DNA of 6,104 nucleotides from CAZOIA01 sp964579675 (GTDB lineage Bacteria > Planctomycetota > Phycisphaerae > UBA1845 > PWPN01), in the NCBI GenBank assembly GCA_964579675.1, contig CAZOIA010000277.1, positions 1 to 6,104 of the forward strand, read 5' to 3'. Under the pieces are notes generated by a model. The model had not been told where the DNA came from. It did not search any database and saw only the letters and a list, made by a program, of their open reading frames with translations. How positions within the stretch are numbered: position 1 is the stretch's first letter; every line of letters begins with the position of its first letter. The position numbers and the translations under genes were made by a program. Positions 1-5,119 of this stretch are shown one piece after another.

Positions 1-82
1 ACCTGATCCCGTCGCGTGAAAAGGCCTCCGCCTGTTCTTTCGTCTGCCAGGATTCGAGTGGCTGACCGGCAGAGCGTCTCAA
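1..82 (-). CDS. Possible N-terminal fragment of a PhyH-like dioxygenase (runs off the window)
   Basis: A reading frame with no stop runs from a TTG codon at 82-80 to the window edge. It encodes about 27 residues, including the stretch WQTKEQAEAFSRDGI. This resembles the usual opening of phytanoyl-CoA dioxygenase (PhyH, PF05721) family proteins, where an (S/T)xEQxxxFxxDG pattern precedes the first strand. Those enzymes are Fe(II)/2-oxoglutarate-dependent hydroxylases, but the catalytic HxD...H residues would lie outside the window, so nothing catalytic can be seen. The frame would start 42 bases after the stop of the preceding gene and would be the fifth gene of the operon. No convincing Shine-Dalgarno site precedes the TTG, and the fragment is very short. 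A competing ATG frame from 110 is also open but has poorer third-position GC. Confidence 0.27.
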   Translation of the reverse strand, partial: MRRSAGQPLESWQTKEQAEAFSRDGIR

Positions 83-124
83 TCAGATGGCTTGCAGCAG
101 CGGCAATCATAGGATGGCCTGAAG

Positions 125-1186
125 TCAATCACAGTCACAATCCATGAAGGCTGCTACTTTTCCCTTTATGACGTCGTGGCAGCCGGGGACGCTGAGCACA
201 TCGCATTCGCTTCCCAGGATGAACGGATGCTCTGCCTCCCGCATCTTCCGGATTAACTCGCGGGCTTGCTGCTGAAGTTGTTCTCGGGTGATCTCCTTGT
301 CGGAGAAGAACTTCTTGGAGGGCAGGTTCCCGTACAGGACGGTCCGCTTGGGCACGGCCGACGCATCCTGCCAGAGCTTCCTGGAACTGCCGAGGCTGAG
401 CATCGCCGGATCGAGTTGGCCGAAGTAGTTGACCATATCCTCGGTGAGCTCGCCACAGCAATGGAAGACGAGTTCGGCGCCGGCCTTGCGGAGCAATTCC
501 CTTATTCGGCGATTGTAGTGCATCACGTAACGGTCGAAGACGTTTGAGCCTTGCTCGAGCTGAGAGGGAGAGATGTAGGTTGTGCTGGCGGCAGGCTCGG
601 CCAGGCAGATCGCCTTTGCACCGGCTTTGAGCTGTTCGGACACGGATCGAAGAACAACGCGAACCGCCAGTTCGAGTACCCGCTCGACGGTTCTGACCTC
701 CTCATCCTCGTCGGCGGTTGTACCAGCACCGGCCAGATAAACCGGCACGATCGGGTCCGCGATCAGCTTGGTCATCAGCGAGAACGGCCCGATCACCATG
801 CCGACGGGGACCAGATCGGCATGTCGGGCGACGTGTGCAATGGCATCAATCCGGGCCTGCAGACGCGAGTCCATCGGGTCGTTCATTCGGCTTTCAAGGG
901 CGACGAGCATCTCGTTGGTGGGGGACTGGTCAAAGTGGTACTTGGGGATGTCCGCGGCCGGAACGTCGAGCATGGTGAGCAAGGTTTCCTTCTCGACGGC
1001 CAGATCCATGAGCGAGAGGGCCAATGGGGTACGGTAGCGCCTGGCCGCCTCGATGATAACCTGTCCGAGTTGCTGCCCGTCCTGGAGGACGGCGGCTGGA
1101 TCATCCTGTTCCTGGAGGACGAGGTCGGCCCCGATCGGCATCCGGAGCCCGGAGGCTGCCAGGTCCAGATAGAACTGTCGATTCAT
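125..1186 (-). CDS. URO-D superfamily protein with MtaA/CmuA-type zinc motif (predicted methyltransferase)
   Basis: The product is a 353-residue cytoplasmic protein of the uroporphyrinogen decarboxylase superfamily (PF01208). It lacks the N-terminal PxWxMRQAGR signature of true HemE. It does carry the H-x-C...C arrangement that binds zinc in the cobamide-dependent methyltransferases MtaA, MtbA and CmuA: H242-C-C244-G, then C328 in GSECDV, with an extra C336. A GN pair in the LYGNLPS segment between them also fits that group. By family knowledge such proteins move a methyl group between a corrinoid protein and a thiol such as coenzyme M; the substrate here is unknown and no corrinoid protein is nearby. 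The chosen ATG (1186-1184) gives the N-terminus MNRQFYLDLAASGLRMPIG and leaves 20 bases after the preceding stop. An ATG at 1243 would add 19 unlike residues and overlap the upstream gene. The Shine-Dalgarno site is weak (GGACGGG). The C-terminus is cysteine/aspartate-rich (MDCDCD) and the stop is TGA. Confidence 0.88.
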   Translation of the reverse strand: MNRQFYLDLAASGLRMPIGADLVLQEQDDPAAVLQDGQQLGQVIIEAARRYRTPLALSLMDLAVEKETLLTMLDVPAADIPKYHFDQSPTNEMLVALESRMNDPMDSRLQARIDAIAHVARHADLVPVGMVIGPFSLMTKLIADPIVPVYLAGAGTTADEDEEVRTVERVLELAVRVVLRSVSEQLKAGAKAICLAEPAASTTYISPSQLEQGSNVFDRYVMHYNRRIRELLRKAGAELVFHCCGELTEDMVNYFGQLDPAMLSLGSSRKLWQDASAVPKRTVLYGNLPSKKFFSDKEITREQLQQQARELIRKMREAEHPFILGSECDVLSVPGCHDVIKGKVAAFMDCDCD

Positions 1187-1206
1187 CGGTGCCCGTCCAG
1201 AGTGAG

Positions 1207-2367
1207 TCAGGTTCCCCGGTCCCAGGCGAAGCGTCGCATCCACTCCCGGCTCGGGTTGGGAACGGTCTGCAACAGGGGGCGGAGATTCCTGCCGCCGCCG
1301 ACCCGCTGGCGGATGGCTTTGATGTAATACAGATAGTTGTCCAACGGCACGTCAGGCGGTACCCGGTGATCGGGCAACGGAATGTATCCGCCCTCCTCGA
1401 CGAGGGGCAAAACGTGATCGATCGCGGCATCGATCCGGTCACGCGAGCGGGCGATGACATGCTTGGAGATCCCGCCCATCATCCGGAGTTCGCGCCCGTA
1501 CTCAGCCCGGAAGCGAACCGGATCGCCGTTCCACGTTCCCACCTCGATCGGGAACAGGCAGTTCACGCCGCCCTTGAGCCACAGCGGTATCAGCTTGTCG
1601 ATCTTCCCGTCGCAGTCGAGCACGACGATGTCGGTCCCGTGGTCACGCAGGAAAGCCGTGATGCGGCGGTAGTGGGGCAGCAGGAACCGGCGGAACATCT
1701 CCGGTGAGAGCAAGGGGCCCTGGTTGTAGCACATGTCTTCCCACAACGTGGCGTAGTCGAAGGTGATCGGCTCAGCGTAGGCGCGTTCGAGCACGCCGAG
1801 CACGCAGTCGGCCACGCGCTCGACCATTTGGCCGAACAGGTCGGGGTCGTCGTAGACCAGAAGTGACACGTTCTCGATGCCCATCCAGTTACGGATCCAG
1901 CCGTAGAGGCTCCCGGCATTGACGCTGAGCGGGTAATCGCGGTCGCGGCAGCGGGCGGCCTGCTCGGGCCAGTCGGCAGGCACGCGCCCGGGGGTGGCCG
2001 GATCGAGTCGCCAGGAGTAGTGGTCCTCCCAACTGGCCCGGTCCTTGAGGGTCCAATCAACGTAATGCGGGATCGTGCCCAGGTAGGGTTTGCGAATCGC
2101 GTATGCTCCGTCAACCTGCCGCACCAACTGCGTCTCGCCACAATCCTCGATCACCTTCTCTTCAAACGGCGGATGGAGGCCCACCTCGATCGGTGCGCCG
2201 AGCCATTGCGCGTCCATGCCGAAGAACCGGTCCGGGTCAACGCCGGCGGGCATCCCCTCGGTGCGCCAGCGGTCCAGCGTCTCGGGCCAGAACCCGAAGT
2301 CCATCACCGGACAGCGGTCGCGAGGCCCGTAATGCATGGTGGCGTTGAACCGATCGCGATCGTTCAT
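1207..2367 (-). CDS. Divergent uroporphyrinogen decarboxylase-like protein
   Basis: The product is a 386-residue cytoplasmic protein of the URO-D superfamily (PF01208), in a branch that is not HemE. It opens with NDRDRFNATMHYGPRDRCPV, the usual start of this environmental subgroup. Other landmarks are WEDMCYNQGPLLSP (about 208-221), LDCDGKID (250-257), FPIEVGTWNGDP (about 272-283), a MMGGISKH segment (296-303) and GGYIPLPDHRVPPDV (326-340). Where MtaA/CmuA-type enzymes carry the zinc-binding H-x-C, this protein has D251-C-D253-G. It therefore probably does not use the same zinc site, and its reaction cannot be named. The conserved acidic and His residues (E209, D211, D251, D253, D333, H334) are candidates for the active-site funnel. 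The gene starts 23 bases after the cytochrome/DUF1080 gene and ends 20 bases before the second URO-D-like gene, consistent with cotranscription. A GGGG lies about 11 bases before the ATG as a weak ribosome site. The family call is secure; the function is unknown. Confidence 0.9.
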   Translation of the reverse strand: MNDRDRFNATMHYGPRDRCPVMDFGFWPETLDRWRTEGMPAGVDPDRFFGMDAQWLGAPIEVGLHPPFEEKVIEDCGETQLVRQVDGAYAIRKPYLGTIPHYVDWTLKDRASWEDHYSWRLDPATPGRVPADWPEQAARCRDRDYPLSVNAGSLYGWIRNWMGIENVSLLVYDDPDLFGQMVERVADCVLGVLERAYAEPITFDYATLWEDMCYNQGPLLSPEMFRRFLLPHYRRITAFLRDHGTDIVVLDCDGKIDKLIPLWLKGGVNCLFPIEVGTWNGDPVRFRAEYGRELRMMGGISKHVIARSRDRIDAAIDHVLPLVEEGGYIPLPDHRVPPDVPLDNYLYYIKAIRQRVGGGRNLRPLLQTVPNPSREWMRRFAWDRGT

Positions 2368-2390
2368 CCGCGATTACCCCGAGCGACCTT

Positions 2391-3467
2391 TCATCTCTGG
2401 TAGCTGGGCGTCAATGGCTGGAGCATGGCTTCACGGACCACGATCTTCATCGGGCCGAAGACCTGGCCCGGATGGACCTGGAACCCGATGCGGCCCGAAT
2501 CACTGGTGTCGTCGTGGACATCGGCGACCTGGCGGGCGTTGAGCCAGACCTGGAGGTGATCGCCGTCGGCCCGGACCGAGATCGTGTTCCAGCCGTCGCG
2601 ATCCACGAGATCCTTGTCGGTGTTCATGGCCAGGAACATTTTCCCGGAGCAGTAGAGCGTGCCTGAATAGCACTCCGGGTTCTTGTATTCGAGGATGTCG
2701 GCCTGGTACGCCTTCTCGGCTGACTGGTAACGGAACCAGACGCCGCTGTTACAAGGCCATTCCACGCGGTAGGTGACGGTGAGCAGGAAATCCTTGTACG
2801 ACTTGTCCGTGAGCAGGTCGCCCGGGGCGTAGTCGTCGCCCTGGGTTCCGACGAGGGTTCCATTTTCGACGGCCCATTTCGCGTTGCCGGCCGGTTCCCA
2901 GCCCGTCAGGTCCTTGCCGTTGAACAGGGGAATCCAGGCCGCCTGCCGGCTTCCCGAAATGCCTCGCTCGCCGGGCTCGTCCTCGGTGATATTGTGGGTG
3001 CCGTGGCAATCGGTGCAGATACTCGCGTTGTTGACCACCCGGCCGTTCGGCCGATCCCGACCCCACCACTCCTTTCGGAACTCCTCCACCTTCTTCGGGT
3101 CTTGGTGGCGCTCATGGCAACCCCGGCAAAACGGTTGGACCTCGTTCCGGCCGAACAGTATGTCCGGCTTGGTCATCTGCATCTCGTCCTCCATGTGCAG
3201 CGTTGACGGTCCGTGGCAATCAATGCAGAGGACCTTCTTCTTCTCATGTACCAGGCTGATCGGCTCGTCGGTCAGTACCTTGTGGCATACCAGACAGAGC
3301 CGGTTGTCCACGGGGCGGGCGGCCGCGGGAATGGCGATTTCCGTGCCCGGGCCCGAGCGGGCGTCGGCACCACCCGTGGCAGTCGTCCCATCCTTCGATT
3401 GCGTGCACATTACAGTCATGCTCAGGAACAAGCCAAACGCCAGGATCACACCGGTCTTCGAGTACAT
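2391..3467 (-). CDS. Exported tetrahaem cytochrome c fused to a DUF1080 (3-keto-disaccharide hydrolase) domain
   Basis: The product is a 358-residue predicted envelope protein. Residues 1-20 form a signal sequence (MYSKTG, then a hydrophobic run). C21 follows it in the context TVMC, a poor lipobox, so lipidation is uncertain. Residues about 50-165 hold four CXXCH haem-c motifs: CLVCH 58-62, CIDCH 81-85, CRGCH 114-118 and CTDCH 151-155. Spare histidines H74, H91, H121 and H158 could be distal ligands, suggesting bis-His haems. Residues about 176-346 are a DUF1080 domain (PF06439, a jelly-roll fold related to concanavalin-like lectins). Its landmarks are FNGKDLTGWE (182-191), NSGVWFR (240-246), GTLY (269-272) and GRIGFQVHPG (325-334). 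Some DUF1080 members hydrolyse 3-keto-glycosides. Cysteines 239, 266 and 273 in this domain could form disulfides. The start at 3467 is preferred over an ATG at 3542 because it begins the signal peptide directly and has GGGAG eight bases upstream. It is the second gene of the operon. Electron-transfer partner and substrate are not known. Confidence 0.9.
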   Translation of the reverse strand: MYSKTGVILAFGLFLSMTVMCTQSKDGTTATGGADARSGPGTEIAIPAAARPVDNRLCLVCHKVLTDEPISLVHEKKKVLCIDCHGPSTLHMEDEMQMTKPDILFGRNEVQPFCRGCHERHQDPKKVEEFRKEWWGRDRPNGRVVNNASICTDCHGTHNITEDEPGERGISGSRQAAWIPLFNGKDLTGWEPAGNAKWAVENGTLVGTQGDDYAPGDLLTDKSYKDFLLTVTYRVEWPCNSGVWFRYQSAEKAYQADILEYKNPECYSGTLYCSGKMFLAMNTDKDLVDRDGWNTISVRADGDHLQVWLNARQVADVHDDTSDSGRIGFQVHPGQVFGPMKIVVREAMLQPLTPSYQR

Positions 3468-3475
3468 CGAGTCCA

Positions 3476-3480
3476 CTCCC
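3476..3480 (-). promoter_or_regulatory. Ribosome binding site deciding the cytochrome/DUF1080 start
   Basis: GGGAG on the minus strand sits eight bases before the ATG at 3467-3465. No comparable site precedes the alternative in-frame ATG at 3542, whose upstream bases lie inside the end of the AKR gene. This supports the shorter, 358-residue product. Confidence 0.65.
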
Positions 3481-3546
3481 GTCCGCCGTCCCGCAACCGG
3501 GGATCGGCTGGTCGTTTGATGAGCCGGCATCGAAAACACCACATCG

Positions 3547-4731
3547 TCAGATCACGTCCCAGTCGCGCAGCCACTTGTAGTCCTCGGGGAGGCAGGCCAG
3601 CCGCTCAGCGGTTACCCGCTCCAGCCACGCCTGCTCCGCCGGCGTCATGGCCAGATTACGGAGGTAGGAGGCGCGGGCTGCATTGTCCACCTCGTAAACC
3701 GTGGTCAAACCCGGAACGACGCACGTGATCTCATCGAAGCGGGTGAGGATGCACTGGAGCGTGAGCCGGGCCAGGTCGTTCTCCTCCTTGATCCCCACGC
3801 CCATGACGGGAAAGCCGGTCTTGTTCTTATAGCTGGCGAAGACGTTCCCGCCCGCGAACGGCTTGATCGTCACCACGCCCACGTTGTGCTTCCGGACCGA
3901 GTCGAAGATGCTCGTATCGAGATCCTCACCCCACTTGTAAGCCACCTTCTCGATGATGTTCTCCTTGGTGATCGGCTGGCCGGCCTTGCGGGTCGTGGCC
4001 GTGCACGGAAAAATGACCATCTCCACCCCGGGATACTTCTCGATGATGTGCTTGAGCCACTTGCGGTTGTGGCTCGAGACGCCGAAGTGCCGGATCTTCC
4101 CCGCTTTGCGCAGCTTGTCTGCGGCTTCGATCGAGACTTCCATGTGCTCATCCGGGCTCGTGCCGTCCATCCGTGCCTGCACCCGCCAGATGTCAAGGTA
4201 GTCGGTCCGGAGCCGGCGGAGGCATTCTTCGACGTTCTTGGTCTGCCCCGGCACGGTACAGTTGTCGGGGTTCCGGATGCACAGACGATGGTCATCGGCC
4301 CCGACGTGCATCTTCTCCCGCCGGCCCTTGAGGGCGACACCATAACACAGGCATTCGGCTGCGGTGGTGATGTCCAGGTAGTTGACCCCGGCGTCGATGC
4401 AGGCGCTCATCACCTCGGTGCGGTTCTTCGCGACGTCGTCCGGCACCTCGTCGTTGGCAAACGCGCCCCAGAAGCGGCCGCCCTTGCGGTTCTTCCAGTG
4501 CCCCCCGAGGCTGATCTCGGAAACGGGCAGGTTGGTCTTGCCGAGCCGGCGGTATTTCATCTTCGGATTGTAATTGACCGCCTCACGGGCCATCTCTTCC
4601 GTAACCGGCCCCGTGGAGGCGCAGCCGGTCGCCTTGGCCAGCATCCCACCCCCAACCGCCGCGGCAATGGCAGCCTTGGACGTGCGCTCGAACAACTTGC
4701 GTCGAGAAAGATTCGGATCTTTGCCGGGCAT
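3547..4731 (-). CDS. Tat-exported aldo/keto reductase-like lipoprotein with altered active site
   Basis: The product is a 394-residue protein with a twin-arginine signal. SRRKLF at 9-14 is followed by an Ala/Gly-rich hydrophobic stretch and a plausible lipobox ending KATGC with C37, so it should be folded with its cofactor before export and then membrane-anchored. The rest is an aldo/keto reductase TIM barrel (PF00248): MKYRRLGKTNLPVSEISLGG opens it, followed by GVNYLDIT (about 115-122), LRRLRTDYLDIW (about 171-182), GKIRHFGVSSHN (about 211-222), IKPFAGG (289-295) and VVPGLTTVYEVDNA (338-351). Compared by eye with the canonical Asp-Tyr-Lys-His tetrad, Asp120 is kept. The Tyr may be Y130, but it is displaced. 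The Lys position falls in GADDH with no Lys, and the His position reads Gln185 (WRVQA). Classical NADPH-dependent reduction is therefore doubtful. There is no C-terminal ferredoxin-type cysteine cluster. The start at 4731 is fixed by AGGAG seven bases upstream; an ATG at 4767 would lack it. It is the first gene of the operon. Confidence 0.9.
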   Translation of the reverse strand: MPGKDPNLSRRKLFERTSKAAIAAAVGGGMLAKATGCASTGPVTEEMAREAVNYNPKMKYRRLGKTNLPVSEISLGGHWKNRKGGRFWGAFANDEVPDDVAKNRTEVMSACIDAGVNYLDITTAAECLCYGVALKGRREKMHVGADDHRLCIRNPDNCTVPGQTKNVEECLRRLRTDYLDIWRVQARMDGTSPDEHMEVSIEAADKLRKAGKIRHFGVSSHNRKWLKHIIEKYPGVEMVIFPCTATTRKAGQPITKENIIEKVAYKWGEDLDTSIFDSVRKHNVGVVTIKPFAGGNVFASYKNKTGFPVMGVGIKEENDLARLTLQCILTRFDEITCVVPGLTTVYEVDNAARASYLRNLAMTPAEQAWLERVTAERLACLPEDYKWLRDWDVI

Positions 4732-4738
4732 TGCATTT

Positions 4739-4743
4739 CTCCT
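4739..4743 (-). promoter_or_regulatory. Strong Shine-Dalgarno site of the AKR gene
   Basis: AGGAG on the minus strand lies seven bases before the ATG at 4731-4729. It is the best ribosome site in the window. It selects this start over the in-frame ATG at 4767 and places the twin-arginine motif at the usual distance from the N-terminus. Confidence 0.8.
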
Positions 4744-4793
4744 GATAGATGGGTTCCTTTTCGTCAAGCCGCTCTCCCGTCGAAGGCGAGGCG

Positions 4794-4822
4794 ATTATAT
4801 CCGCTACCCACGTACGAGAAAG
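4794..4822 (-). promoter_or_regulatory. Candidate sigma-70-type promoter for the four-gene operon
   Basis: A perfect TATAAT occurs on the minus strand at 4799-4794, in otherwise GC-rich sequence. It would start transcription near 4787, giving a leader of about 55 bases before the AKR start codon. The -35 region at about 4817-4822 reads CTTTCT and is a poor match to TTGACA, so the promoter may need an activator or a different sigma factor. The position just upstream of the first operon gene supports the call. Transcription has not been shown. Confidence 0.5.
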
Positions 4823-4830
4823 GATTCTCG
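4815..4830. promoter_or_regulatory. Inverted repeat overlapping the -35 region (possible operator)
   Basis: CGAGAA and TTCTCG form a perfect 6-base inverted repeat separated by four bases (AGGA). The site is centred about 26 bases upstream of the TATAAT centre and covers the -35 position of the candidate promoter. The size fits a half-site pair for a small dimeric regulator, but no regulator gene is visible. A 6-base inverted repeat can arise by chance, so the call rests on position. Confidence 0.35.
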
Positions 4831-4878
4831 ATCCAGCGACCATGCCATTGGCCTCGTTTGCCCTCGGTTCGCGGTGGA

Positions 4879-5007
4879 ACGCGCTCCCCTTCGGGTCGCG
4901 GCTAAACGTTGACGCGCTCCCCTTCGGGTCGCGGCTAAACGTTGACGCGCTCCCCTGCGGGTCGCGGCTAAACGTTGACGCGCTCCCCTGCGGGTCGCGG
5001 CTAAACG
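4879..5007. repeat. 33-bp tandem repeat, about 3.9 copies, hairpin-forming
   Basis: Four units start at 4881, 4914, 4947 and 4980; the last is cut short at 5007. A degenerate part-copy (4863-4880, about 13 of 18 positions alike) precedes the first. The units are identical except for one base: units 1-2 have CCTTCGGG where units 3-4 have CCTGCGGG. On the minus strand each unit contains CGC-GA-CCC-GAA-GGG-GA-GCG (unit 1 at 4900-4882). This can fold with CGC/GCG and CCC/GGG stems, a tandem G-A mismatch between them, and a GAA or GCA triloop. Units are joined by a segment containing the palindrome AACGTT. The array lies between the aminopeptidase gene and the operon promoter. There are no unique spacers, so it is not CRISPR. 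Because 33 is a multiple of three, several frames stay open across it without coding. Confidence 0.92.
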
Positions 5008-5030
5008 CGGCGCATCGCATAACCTGTCTG

Positions 5031-5119
5031 TCCACCTCTCTCCCCCTCTCCTCGTCTGCCACTCTCCTCGTCTTCCCCCTTCCCACGTTCTCACTTTCTC
5101 ACTTTCCCACTGTCCTTCT
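5031..5119. other. Purine-rich (minus strand) tract downstream of the aminopeptidase gene
   Basis: Directly after the aminopeptidase stop, the plus strand is strongly pyrimidine-biased: 79 of the 90 bases from 5031 to 5120 are C or T, so the complementary strand is purine-rich. It contains two copies of CTCTCCTCGTCT (5046-5057 and 5062-5073), 16 bases apart. No ORF with coding character, no RNA gene and no hairpin-plus-T-run terminator is seen here. The tract may be a low-complexity expansion. Confidence 0.7.
5079..5110. repeat. Octamer tandem repeat, four imperfect copies
   Basis: On the minus strand four consecutive octamers read GTGGGAAA, GTGAGAAA, GTGAGAAC and GTGGGAAG. They sit ten bases past the aminopeptidase stop codon, inside the purine-rich tract. 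Copies differ by one or two bases, which suggests slippage followed by drift. Confidence 0.75.

Noticed and set aside
19..33. Mini hairpin AGGC-ggag-GCCT followed by TTTT on the minus strand as a terminator
   Set aside because: The stem is only four base pairs and the T-run is short; it may also lie inside a coding frame.
1..110. ATG-started open frame MIAAAASHLIETL running off the edge, 14 bases after the last URO-D gene
   Set aside because: Spacing is attractive, but third-position GC is lower than in the neighbouring frame and no family resemblance is seen; the PhyH-like frame is preferred, at low confidence.
1187..1243. Upstream ATG extension of the MtaA-type protein (19 extra residues)
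   Set aside because: It would overlap the end of the preceding gene, and the added residues are unlike the family; the internal ATG gives a typical N-terminus.
551..1327. Plus-strand open frame (258 codons) opposite the two URO-D-like genes
   Set aside because: It spans the junction of two well-supported minus-strand genes and has no recognisable motif; a composition artefact.
3468..3542. Upstream ATG extension of the cytochrome/DUF1080 protein (25 extra residues)
   Set aside because: It would put 25 polar residues before the signal peptide and has a poor ribosome site, while the ATG at 3467 has GGGAG at good spacing.
3886..4905. Long plus-strand open frame (339 codons) opposite the AKR gene and promoter region
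   Set aside because: It is a mirror of GC-rich coding on the other strand, runs on into the intergenic repeats, shows no recognisable domain, and lies opposite a gene with clear family motifs.
4879..5007. CRISPR array
   Set aside because: The units are directly abutting copies with no unique spacers and only one variable base; no cas gene is present.
4583..5086. Minus-strand frame with an 11-residue repeat (FSRDPQGSAST type)
   Set aside because: The 33-bp DNA repeat keeps several frames open at once. This frame overlaps the promoter and the 5' part of the AKR gene out of frame, and has no coding character apart from the repeat.
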